Positions 1 to 5,434 of a stretch of DNA of 7,415 nucleotides are shown here, piece after piece. Each line of letters begins with the position of its first letter. Position 1 is the stretch's first letter. The DNA is from an uncultured bacterium. Lineage in GTDB: Bacteria > Cyanobacteriota > Vampirovibrionia > Gastranaerophilales > Gastranaerophilaceae. The position numbers were made by a program, and so were the translations under genes. The notes beneath the pieces are model-generated. The model made no database searches and was not told where the DNA came from. It saw only the letters and a list, made by a program, of their open reading frames with translations. The DNA lies in the NCBI GenBank assembly GCA_902475545.1, contig CABRZP010000032.1, positions 1-7,415 on the forward strand, given 5' to 3'.

Positions 1-63
1 CCGTTCAAACAATACTCGCTTCTGTTATTGTTTCGCATAACATTTATTGCTCACTTCGTGGAG

Positions 64-128
64 GTCGAACCTTTATTGTATTATATGCAATGGTTCGAGT
101 CATCAGGGGATTCCCCTGAAACCCCTTT
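64..128 (+). repeat. 65-bp inverted repeat, left copy
   Basis: This segment is the reverse complement of 7351-7415 with only two differences (positions 88 and 101), so 63 of 65 bases match. It has two internal dyads: TCGAACC (65-71) pairing with GGTTCGA (92-98), and TCAGGGGA / TCCCCTGA around a single central base (103-119). It has no coding content. It may extend left of 64, because the other copy is cut by the window end. It is most likely a dispersed non-coding repeat; no transposase accompanies it. Confidence 0.85.
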
Positions 129-150
129 CCCCTTGCAAGAGTGGGGACTA

Positions 151-172
151 CGCTACCAATATCGGTATAGCT
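151..172. repeat. short ACCAATAT..GGTAT motif, copy 1
   Basis: The motif reads CGCTACCAATATCGGTATAG and can fold as GCTACC against GGTATAGC with a two-base bulge. Related versions occur at 2799-2816 (ACCGCTATTGGTATAACT) and 3100-3118 (ACCAATATAGGTAATACCT). Each time it lies at the edge of the palindromic repeat units, so it seems to be a flanking module of that repeat family. Its function is unknown. Confidence 0.45.
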
Positions 173-181
173 TTTACCCCT

Positions 182-292
182 GTCACCCTGAATTTATTTG
201 ACTTATTTTCTTAGCAAAGAATGAGTTAAAGAAAATGTCCCCTTGGGCAGGGTCTCTTTGGGTGGAGATTCTGAAACAAGTTCAGAATGACA
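182..292 (+). repeat. palindromic repeat unit, interrupted copy
   Basis: This copy starts GTCACCCTGAATTTATTT and ends GAGATTCTGAAACAAGTTC then AGAATGACA. It matches the intact unit at 2823-2886, except that 48 bases (200-247) sit between ATTTATTT and CAGGGTCTC, splitting the first hairpin (CCCTGAA/TTCAGGG in the consensus). The second hairpin is intact: ATTCTGAA (268-275), loop ACAAG, TTCAGAAT (281-288). Units of this kind are known as dispersed intergenic repeats that often give spurious ORFs with a PKQVRND motif. Confidence 0.75.
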
Positions 293-337
293 TTATTATT
301 CAGGTTTAATATTTACCACTAATATCTTTTATGTCTG

Positions 338-366
338 TTTACTTATTTATTCTAATTTGATATTAT
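338..366 (+). promoter_or_regulatory. putative promoter of the 373 gene, leaderless type
   Basis: TATTAT at 361-366 is a 5/6 match to the -10 consensus and lies exactly six bases before the ATG at 373. TTTACT at 338-343 is a weak -35 at 17-bp spacing. A start six to seven bases after the -10 would put the first transcribed base at the A of the start codon, giving a message without a leader. This fits the absence of an SD sequence. It is a prediction from sequence only. Confidence 0.4.
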
Positions 367-372
367 GTATTT

Positions 373-699
373 ATGGAAAATTTTTTGCGAAAAATTTGGA
401 TTGTTTTATTTGCATTTATGATTTTTGGTATTCTGGCTTGGGTACCCCTTGATAAATATCAAAAAGCTTATATGCATGCGTATCACCGAATGCAAATGAA
501 GCCGCAAGAACATTTAGATAATCAATATCGTTATGCAGAACATATTATTAATGGTGGAACTCCCGAAACTTTTAGAAAAATAACATATACTTTTCCAAGA
601 CAACGATATTACAAAAAAATATATTCTAATAAACGCAGACCTTATTTTATTAGAGATAAACATAATCCAAATATTCTTTACCCTTATAGAGGTCGTTAA
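373..699 (+). CDS. small basic membrane-anchored protein, unknown function
   Basis: The product is 108 residues and I do not recognise its family. Residues 8-26 form one hydrophobic segment (IWIVLFAFMIFGILAWVPL) just after a short basic N-terminus, which suggests a single-pass inner-membrane anchor or an uncleaved signal. The remaining 82 residues are polar, strongly basic and rich in tyrosine, arginine, lysine and histidine, with a run of YYKK/YSNKRRPYF-type sequence near 79-92. No catalytic motif is visible. There is no SD before the ATG; instead a -10-like box lies six bases upstream, so translation is probably leaderless. The gene is followed after 70 bases by another SD-less gene on the same strand, and a shared role is possible but unproven. 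The opposite-strand ORF over the same DNA has no signal or SD and is treated as a shadow. That this is a real gene is likely but not certain. Confidence 0.6.
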   Translation: MENFLRKIWIVLFAFMIFGILAWVPLDKYQKAYMHAYHRMQMKPQEHLDNQYRYAEHIINGGTPETFRKITYTFPRQRYYKKIYSNKRRPYFIRDKHNPNILYPYRGR

Positions 700-757
700 A
701 ATTTTATATAAACCTGTGCTAAGATTTTTGGGCAATATAGATTAATGTTTTTTAGTT

Positions 758-763
758 TATAGT
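758..763 (+). promoter_or_regulatory. putative -10 box of the 770 gene, leaderless type
   Basis: TATAGT lies six bases upstream of the ATG at 770, the same distance as the TATTAT box before the gene at 373. No convincing -35 is seen 16-18 bases further upstream. With no SD present, the simplest reading is a transcript starting at or next to the start codon. Read-through from the preceding gene is also possible because no terminator lies between them. Confidence 0.35.
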
Positions 764-769
764 GTTCGT

Positions 770-1519
770 ATGAAAAAATTGCTGTCTGTAATATTAATAA
801 TAAATGTTTTTCTTACGGGTGTATTGCCTTCTTTTGCGGGTGATTGCGGTTGTTGCGAAAATCTTTCGGGAACAGGCGTAATCTATGATGCTAATAAGAA
901 AGCCCCATGTAATTCGATTGGAGAAACGGAAAACTATTACATATTATATAAAGGGAATGTTATAAAAGCTGCCTTTGAATGTAAATTCCTGTCAGAATGT
1001 GTTCAAGAAGGTGATTGTGTTTATTTTTATGTTCCTAAAGATATAAGAACTACGAGTGGAGAACTTGTTATTCCAATGGGGTCAAAATTAACCGGTTTTG
1101 TACGTGGTGTAGCTAACCAAAAGAAGTTTAATAAAAATGCAAGAGTTTATTTAAGTATAAATAAATTAATTTTGCCTGATTGTACAGAAGTAGAAGTTAA
1201 AGCAAAGCCTTTTAGTAAAGATTTTTCGCTGGTAGAAAACGGGTGGATGACTGCAGGTAAAATCGCAGCTTCAACTGTCGGCTTGGGGGCGGTTGGTGCC
1301 GGTACAGGTGTAGGGCTTGCATTTATTCCAAAACCTCATAAAATTGCTATTGGGGCAGGTTCAGGTGTTGCTATTGGTTGTTTTATCGGTTTGGTTACCG
1401 GATTAGTTACTCCGGGATTGAAATATCATGCAAAAGCCGGAGAAGAAATAAATATTATTTTCTGTGATGATGCTTGTATCCCGAAAGAACATGTTGATGA
1501 GTTCTGTCTAAAGGGTTAG
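770..1519 (+). CDS. exported cysteine-rich protein with glycine-zipper hairpin
   Basis: The product is 249 residues and its family is not firmly recognised. Residues 1-23 look like a type I signal peptide (MKKLL, hydrophobic core, cleavage after SFA), so it acts outside the cytoplasm. No lipobox is present. Twelve cysteines follow (26, 28, 29, 47, 71, 77, 83, 138, 204, 232, 236, 246), which suggests disulfides or metal binding. Residues 95-145 look beta-rich, with IPMGSKLTGFV, then NARVYLSI and LILPDC. That pattern recalls the beta-domain of VirB10/TrbI-like proteins, but only loosely. Residues 163-187 and 193-217 are two glycine-rich hydrophobic segments separated by PKPHK, resembling a glycine-zipper membrane hairpin. 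A short strand (AGEEINIIF) and a cysteine-rich tail follow. A cell-envelope or membrane-inserting role is inferred. The start has no SD; a -10-like box lies six bases upstream. The gene converges on the pilin gene. Confidence 0.72.
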   Translation: MKKLLSVILIINVFLTGVLPSFAGDCGCCENLSGTGVIYDANKKAPCNSIGETENYYILYKGNVIKAAFECKFLSECVQEGDCVYFYVPKDIRTTSGELVIPMGSKLTGFVRGVANQKKFNKNARVYLSINKLILPDCTEVEVKAKPFSKDFSLVENGWMTAGKIAASTVGLGAVGAGTGVGLAFIPKPHKIAIGAGSGVAIGCFIGLVTGLVTPGLKYHAKAGEEINIIFCDDACIPKEHVDEFCLKG

Positions 1520-1573
1520 GGGTAAATATATTTTGGTGCAAATTATTGAGGCAAAACACCTATTGTAGTGAGC

Positions 1574-1610
1574 AATAAAAACAGCGAGAAGATGAAATCT
1601 TCTCGCTGTT
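1574..1610 (-). terminator. strong intrinsic terminator of the pilin gene
   Basis: A perfect 14-bp stem, AACAGCGAGAAGAT (1580-1593) with ATCTTCTCGCTGTT (1597-1610), encloses a three-base loop. Read leftward, the stem runs into TTTTTATT, a typical U tract, so it ends leftward transcripts about 27 bases after the pilin stop. On the rightward strand the hairpin follows the 770 gene but has no T tract, so it would be at best a weak terminator or a 3'-end stabiliser in that direction. Confidence 0.85.
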
Positions 1611-1636
1611 CAAAGTTATTAAACTCTTATAAACTA

Positions 1637-2386
1637 CTATTTAGCAGTTGTTAAGATGTATTTTGCAGCATCTGAAGCAGGTTCAACTGTTGCATCGTGG
1701 AATACGATTGGGAATACATCTGTCATGTGAGTTGCATCGTTTTTAACTTCACATGGTTTAGTTACGTCAGTAGTTGTTGTTCCAGATGTACAAGTTACAC
1801 CTTTGTTAGGTAATGTTTTACCGTTAACGTCGATGTAACCACGGCAGTTAGGGTGGTTAGTAATCCAAGTTGTATCAATTTTAGCACCCATATCTAATTG
1901 ACATACTCCTGTACCTGTTCTAGCCGCTGCATCAGCAAAAGCTACATAAGAACCGTCAGCTAAAGCATAAACATGGTTAGCTGTTGGAACTTGAGCTGCG
2001 GCTGCGTTTTTAACAGCATAAGTTGTTGTTGCTCCGTTAGTATCACCTTGTACAGTAATAGCTGAAGTTGGTCCAAGGTAAGTATAGCCTGTTAAAGTAC
2101 CGTTTAATAATGAACAGAATGTCATTAAGTTATTAGGGTTATCAGGAGCAGATGTTGCTGATGTTTGTGTACATTTATCAGTAGCTGATGAATAATCAAA
2201 GTCATATTGAGCTTGAGCCATCAAACCAGCTTGGTTCAATGTAGATAATGTTTTCTTAAATTGTGCTCTGAACTTTGCACTGTTAGTATTAGCAATCAAT
2301 GTTGGGATAGTCATGGCAGCAACTACACCAATGATACCTAATGTGATCAAAACTTCTGCCAAAGTAAAACCGAATCTTTTTGTCAT
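1637..2386 (-). CDS. type IV pilin-like / pseudopilin protein
   Basis: The 249-residue product starts MTKRFG|FTLAEVLITLGII, a canonical class III prepilin signal. The prepilin peptidase would cut after G6, F7 would be N-methylated, and E11 is the conserved glutamate at +5. Residues 7-30 form the hydrophobic helix that anchors the subunit in the membrane and packs into the filament core, followed by a polar helix to about 60. The C-terminal globular part is rich in Ala and Thr, with six cysteines (72, 91, 162, 181, 199, 212) that could form disulfides. It has an ALADGSYVAF stretch (141-150) and a DVNG motif (186-189) seen in many pseudopilins, where the region can bind calcium. Start choice: AAAGG lies upstream of the ATG at a workable distance. 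No assembly genes (ATPase, platform, peptidase) are nearby, so this is a stand-alone subunit gene. It has its own promoter and a strong terminator and is probably well expressed. Whether it is a major pilin, minor pilin or type II secretion pseudopilin cannot be told. Confidence 0.9.
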   Translation of the reverse strand: MTKRFGFTLAEVLITLGIIGVVAAMTIPTLIANTNSAKFRAQFKKTLSTLNQAGLMAQAQYDFDYSSATDKCTQTSATSAPDNPNNLMTFCSLLNGTLTGYTYLGPTSAITVQGDTNGATTTYAVKNAAAAQVPTANHVYALADGSYVAFADAAARTGTGVCQLDMGAKIDTTWITNHPNCRGYIDVNGKTLPNKGVTCTSGTTTTDVTKPCEVKNDATHMTDVFPIVFHDATVEPASDAAKYILTTAK

Positions 2387-2438
2387 AATCTTTACACCTT
2401 TCTTTAAAATAAAACTATAACATATGCTTTACATAATG

Positions 2439-2470
2439 ATTATACTACTATTTTTTTTTTAGTCTGTCAA
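2439..2470 (-). promoter_or_regulatory. pilin promoter with A10 tract in a 20-bp spacer
   Basis: Read leftward, a perfect TTGACA (2465-2470) and a perfect TATAAT (2439-2444) are separated by 20 bases (2445-2464), three more than optimal. The spacer contains ten consecutive A (T at 2451-2460). A poorer box, TAGTAT (2442-2447), sits at the ideal 17-bp spacing. Predicted transcription begins near 2432, giving a leader of about 45 bases. A second extended -10 (TGTTATAGT, 2414-2422) is an alternative. Length change in the A tract would alter box spacing. Confidence 0.55.
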
Positions 2471-2496
2471 TCATTTGTTGTATTTTTAATCCGAAT

Positions 2497-2535
2497 ACAG
2501 GTTAGAATTATAATAATTATTAAATTCTAACCTGT
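2497..2535. repeat. 39-bp near-perfect palindrome
   Basis: ACAGGTTAGAATT (2497-2509) pairs perfectly with AATTCTAACCTGT (2523-2535), a 13-bp stem. The bases between are one A plus the self-complementary TAATAATTATTA (2511-2522), so pairing can continue almost to the centre. No T tract follows on either strand, which argues against an intrinsic terminator. It ends 27 bases upstream of the pilin -35 box, so an operator, a cruciform or the hairpin of a small RNA are all possible. Confidence 0.7.
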
Positions 2536-2686
2536 CAAATTTGTAGTTATTCTGTATTAAACTCTATCTGGTTATTCAAATTTACATCCTCATCTAATAT
2601 AATTAAGCCCAAAATAATTAATCCTGTTACATTAATCTTTTAAAATTAATACTTTAGAATTATATTTTAAGGGTTTTGTCTGTTTA

Positions 2687-2716
2687 AATCCTTAAACCGA
2701 TTGCCTTTTAAGGATT
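2687..2716. repeat. 10-bp stem hairpin in intergenic DNA
   Basis: AATCCTTAAA (2687-2696) pairs perfectly with TTTAAGGATT (2707-2716) around a ten-base loop. There is no T tract directly after it on either strand. It may be a protein-binding dyad or part of an untranslated RNA; chance is also possible in such AT-rich DNA. Confidence 0.4.
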
Positions 2717-2822
2717 GTTAAATATTGTAAAAATGTTTTTATTGTAACTTTGTTTTGTAAAGAAATGTTATTAAATAAATGCCCTTCCAATGAAAGTTAC
2801 CGCTATTGGTATAACTTTTGCT

Positions 2823-2886
2823 GTCACACTGAATTTATTTCAGGGTCTCATTTCTTTTGAGATTCCGAAACAAGTTCGGAATGACA
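2823..2886 (+). repeat. palindromic repeat unit, intact copy
   Basis: The unit has two adjacent hairpins. The first is CTGAA..TTCAG around TTTAT, with one flanking mismatch. The second is ATTCCGAA (2862-2869), loop ACAAG, TTCGGAAT (2875-2882). The ends are GTCAC and GTTCGGAATGAC, giving partial end-to-end symmetry. Read in one frame it encodes LNLFQGL..FEIPKQVRND, a well-known signature of spurious ORFs over such repeats in diverse bacteria. It matches the interrupted copy at 182-292. Confidence 0.8.
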
Positions 2887-3040
2887 AGAAGTTTTGCAAA
2901 GCTCAACAACATTGGCTCCCTCTCCTGAGGGGAGAGGGTAGGGGAGAGGGTTCGGTTTTGAGATTCCGAAACAAGTTCGGAATGACAAGAAGTTTTGCAA
3001 AGCTCAACAACATTAACTCCCTCTCCTGAGGGGAGAGGGT
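2855..3040 (+). repeat. tandem direct repeat of 85 bp, period 101
   Basis: 2855-2939 recurs at 2956-3040 with only two differences (GG at 2914-2915 against AA at 3015-3016), so the duplication looks recent. Each copy contains the ATTCCGAA/TTCGGAAT hairpin (2862-2882 and 2963-2983) and a second hairpin, CCCTCTCC / GGAGAGGG (2918-2938 and 3019-3039). The latter belongs to another common intergenic repeat type (CTCCCTCTCCTGAGGGGAG). The 16 bases between copies contain an extra GGGGAGAGGG. Confidence 0.85.
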
Positions 3041-3050
3041 TTGATTTTTG

Positions 3051-3078
3051 TGTTCCGAAACTGGTTCAAAATAACTCT
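3051..3078 (+). repeat. degenerate palindromic repeat half-unit
   Basis: TGTTCCGAAACTGGTTC followed by AAAATAAC resembles the second hairpin of the intact unit (ATTCCGAAACAAGTTCGGAAT), but the right arm has decayed so the stem no longer closes. The short ACCAATAT..GGTA motif follows at 3100-3118 and runs into the glycosidase stop codon. No separate terminator for the glycosidase is seen, so these hairpins may define its 3' end. Confidence 0.45.
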
Positions 3079-3117
3079 TCGCCGGAATGAGTACTGGTCA
3101 CCAATATAGGTAATACC

Positions 3118-5409
3118 TTAACCACGTTCAAGTTCGAAGATTCTGAATTCACCCGGTTCAAGTTTTTCAAAATGCAGGCTGTCAGAATGTTCAATTTCTT
3201 GAGCAACATAGTCTTTTTCAATTATTACATATTCGTTTTTAACAGTGTAGTCTCCAGGGATATGAATTTCTTTATCAAAAATTGTGTAGCCTTCTATAAT
3301 TTCTTTATAGCATTCACCTGTTGCCGCTGTTTTTGTAACTTTTTCGGTCGGGTATTTATGGTTAGAAACTACAAGATAAGCGGTTTTCATTGGTTCTCTT
3401 GTTATAAGCCATACACTGTATCCGTCTTCATCGTCAATAATAATTTGAGCTTCACCGTTTGTAATAATATTGTTATTTTTTACAAATCTGTCAATTGCAT
3501 CAAATTTTGTGTAGAAAGTTTCATTATCTGAGCGTCTCATTGCAACTTCTTCACCTATGGTGTATTCAATTCCACCTTGAGTAAAGCTTTCATCTCCGTC
3601 AACATACATCATAGGACGTTGAGCATATCTGCCACCCGGTAAAAGTTTGTATTTTGCCCATTTATAAAGGGCTCCATTTTCTCCCAGTTGTGCCGGATAT
3701 TGGTCTATACAGTGAAATTCGCCGTCTTGGTTGTTATATGTTTTTAAAATTGAAAGCATATTACCTTTTTTGAATTTTGAATTATAAACGCTTAAATTTT
3801 GGTTATCATCACAAATTTTTTCAGGAGTTTTGTCAAATTGTGAAATGATATCATTTCCCCATAAAACGTCAAATTTCATGTCCTGATGATATTCTTTATA
3901 AAAATTATCCCAGAGCATGTATTCTGCAAGTGTTGCAAAATATGGGAATTTCTTTTTCATTGTTGAATTTAATTTATTAAGAACATATCTAGGGGCTCTA
4001 TAACTGATTGGTCTGCCATTCTGTTCAGATACTTCATCAACAACATGGTCGATATGGTCAACTCTAAAACCGTCAAAGTTATAGTCATGTTGAAGTTCTT
4101 TCATGCTATTTATGAACAGTCCTATAACATCTTCATTATATCTACCGTTTTCAAGATTAACAAAATAGTATGGTGTTTGGCAGTCAAGATTTGCAAATGC
4201 CGTAACATCATCACCTTTATAATCAAAATGTTTGAAGGTCGGATAACCGCCGCATTCGCTCATTCCGTCATAAACCGGAATTCCTGCAGAACACCATGCT
4301 CCGCCCGGTGCCGGCCATAAGCCTTCATTCATTAATAGCTGAATTGTTTCAACCTGTTTAGTTATATCTTTTTCTTTTAAAGGTTTTTTGTCACTTTTTA
4401 GTTCCTGAACTTTAGCAACTAAATCTTTAACTCTTTTGTGAATTTTTTGTTGGTAAGGCTTTTCAAGCATAGCGTTAGAAAATGCTTTTTTATGCTCAAG
4501 CATAATTCCTTCAAAATTGTTATAAAGTTCTTGGAATGCAGGGCTTAATTCTCCCAAATTTCCTTGCAGTCTTTGAACATAGATATCTTTTACTATTTCA
4601 ATATCATCATGGTCATGATCTTTTGATAAAAATTCGGCAACTTCATCAACTTTTGCGATAAGTTGTTTTTGTAATTCTGTTATGTCGTACCAACGTGCAA
4701 CATTTGGATTTGCCAGTACGAATTTTGAGAATCTGCCTGTTTGAGGCAGAATATCATATATTACAGGGTGTCCTGCAAGTTGTGCCATTTTTACAAATGT
4801 TTGAACCTGTTGTTTTACACTCATTCCTGTTAATTCTTCAATATGTTTATCATTAAGTTTAGAACTTACTTCACTGCTTTTTGGAAGGTATGCACAACCA
4901 AATTCTCTCGGGTGGAACGGAATAAGATATATTGTTGTATTATAAATCTTATTATTCAGATTTCCTGTTGGTAAAATTAGTAATTGTTTTAACCAGTCAA
5001 AGAATTTTCCGGTATCATTTGATTTATTGCCGTTACCTAATGCTGCAAGGTTAATCAATTTAATATTATGACCTTCTCTTTTAAACCAGTCAGAATTTTT
5101 TTCTTGATTTCTTGCGAGTGGGCTAATTTGGTTACTTTTAAATGTAAATTTTCCATTCTTAAATGTATTATTCTGCTTCCATTTTTCTTCAAGAGCAAAC
5201 AAAGTTTCTTCATTTGTTAATTCATCTTGAGCCTTTTGGAATGAATATGTCAGATACCCGTATTTCTGGATATGCATTGATAAATATTTCTTTCTGATTT
5301 CAGAAATATTATCAAAAGAATATTCTTCTTTCAGTTTTTCATAAATACTATTTAGTTCGGTATCATTTGCAGTTTCCTGCTCTTTTTTAGCGAATAAAAA
5401 ATCTAACAT
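3118..5409 (-). CDS. glycosidase of the alpha-amylase (GH13-like) superfamily
   Basis: The product is 763 residues with no signal peptide, so it is probably cytoplasmic and acts on alpha-glucans, storage polysaccharide or oligosaccharides; the exact substrate is unknown. Motifs recall GH13. IYDILPQ (Asp219) fits region I. DGFRVDHIDH fits region II, with Asp451 the likely nucleophile. FATLAEYM fits region III, with Glu496 the likely acid/base. FHCIDQ (Asp569) is a tentative region IV. Residues 1-140 form a helical N-terminal extension. A charged helical insert (about 245-365) enlarges the part between regions I and II. About 635-763 looks like a beta-sandwich ending LEPGEFRIFELERG. Start choice: an in-frame ATG at 5430 lies at or before the predicted transcription start, whereas the ATG at 5409 has GGGAG six bases upstream, so 5409 is preferred. 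The gene is divergent from a response regulator, which might control it. The motif assignment was made by eye, and a neighbouring clan family is possible. Confidence 0.7.
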   Translation of the reverse strand: MLDFLFAKKEQETANDTELNSIYEKLKEEYSFDNISEIRKKYLSMHIQKYGYLTYSFQKAQDELTNEETLFALEEKWKQNNTFKNGKFTFKSNQISPLARNQEKNSDWFKREGHNIKLINLAALGNGNKSNDTGKFFDWLKQLLILPTGNLNNKIYNTTIYLIPFHPREFGCAYLPKSSEVSSKLNDKHIEELTGMSVKQQVQTFVKMAQLAGHPVIYDILPQTGRFSKFVLANPNVARWYDITELQKQLIAKVDEVAEFLSKDHDHDDIEIVKDIYVQRLQGNLGELSPAFQELYNNFEGIMLEHKKAFSNAMLEKPYQQKIHKRVKDLVAKVQELKSDKKPLKEKDITKQVETIQLLMNEGLWPAPGGAWCSAGIPVYDGMSECGGYPTFKHFDYKGDDVTAFANLDCQTPYYFVNLENGRYNEDVIGLFINSMKELQHDYNFDGFRVDHIDHVVDEVSEQNGRPISYRAPRYVLNKLNSTMKKKFPYFATLAEYMLWDNFYKEYHQDMKFDVLWGNDIISQFDKTPEKICDDNQNLSVYNSKFKKGNMLSILKTYNNQDGEFHCIDQYPAQLGENGALYKWAKYKLLPGGRYAQRPMMYVDGDESFTQGGIEYTIGEEVAMRRSDNETFYTKFDAIDRFVKNNNIITNGEAQIIIDDEDGYSVWLITREPMKTAYLVVSNHKYPTEKVTKTAATGECYKEIIEGYTIFDKEIHIPGDYTVKNEYVIIEKDYVAQEIEHSDSLHFEKLEPGEFRIFELERG

Positions 5410-5420
5410 AAGCTTCTCCC
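5410..5420 (-). promoter_or_regulatory. SD sequence that decides the glycosidase start
   Basis: Read leftward the bases are GGGAGAAGCTT, then ATG at 5409. GGGAG ends six bases before this codon, a good distance. The same bases would be coding if the upstream ATG at 5430 were used, and that codon has no SD of its own. Confidence 0.7.
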
Positions 5421-5434
5421 TATAACACATTAAA

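Larger units (their letters stand above)
1..372. other. gene-free repeat-rich stretch
   Basis: No coding region or RNA gene could be supported here. Bases 1-63 contain scattered TTATTG words (25, 44, and again at 73 inside the repeat) but no clear structure. They are followed by the 65-bp repeat at 64-128, a short hairpin-forming motif at 151-172, and an interrupted palindromic repeat unit at 182-292. The last 70 bases are AT-rich and hold the presumed promoter of the gene starting at 373. Confidence 0.6.
2387..3117. other. 731-bp gene-free region between pilin and glycosidase genes
   Basis: The part next to the pilin gene holds its promoter (2439-2470) and a long near-palindrome (2497-2535). 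The middle (2540-2790) is very AT-rich and contains a 10-bp hairpin (2687-2716) and three TTGTAA words (2725, 2742, 2755), but no convincing ORF. The right-hand third (2799-3118) is a cluster of palindromic repeat units. An ORF can be read across that cluster, but its product is the typical spurious translation of such repeats. Confidence 0.6.

Noticed and set aside
89..105. tRNA-like T-loop (GGTTCGAGTC) in the 65-bp repeat
   Set aside because: The flanking bases do not pair into a T stem in either copy, and no acceptor, D or anticodon arm can be placed nearby. It is a chance resemblance, not a tRNA or a tRNA attachment site.
514..735. Leftward 73-codon ORF opposite the small membrane protein gene
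   Set aside because: It is a shadow in AT-rich DNA with no SD or protein features, and the rightward frame has a membrane segment and promoter-like context.
43..1579. 12-base inverted match TTTATTGCTCAC (43-54) and GTGAGCAATAAA (1568-1579)
   Set aside because: It is short and AT-rich and has no further similarity around it, so chance cannot be excluded.
2723..2760. Three TTGTAA words near 2725, 2742 and 2755 as an iteron or operator array
   Set aside because: Spacing is irregular (17 and 13) and the region is strongly AT-rich; no gene start lies nearby for it to control.
2790..3029. Rightward 79-codon ORF across the repeat cluster
   Set aside because: It is a translation of palindromic and tandem repeats (LNLFQGL, PKQVRND, LRGEGRGEG words); such ORFs are well-known artefacts.
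2855..3040. CRISPR-like array
   Set aside because: There are only two copies of 85 bp with a 16-bp gap, no spacer pattern and no cas genes; it is a tandem duplication of intergenic repeats.
3172..4320. Rightward ORFs at 3172-3531 and 4045-4320
   Set aside because: Both lie antisense within the glycosidase gene, and their composition follows from its codons; neither has an SD.
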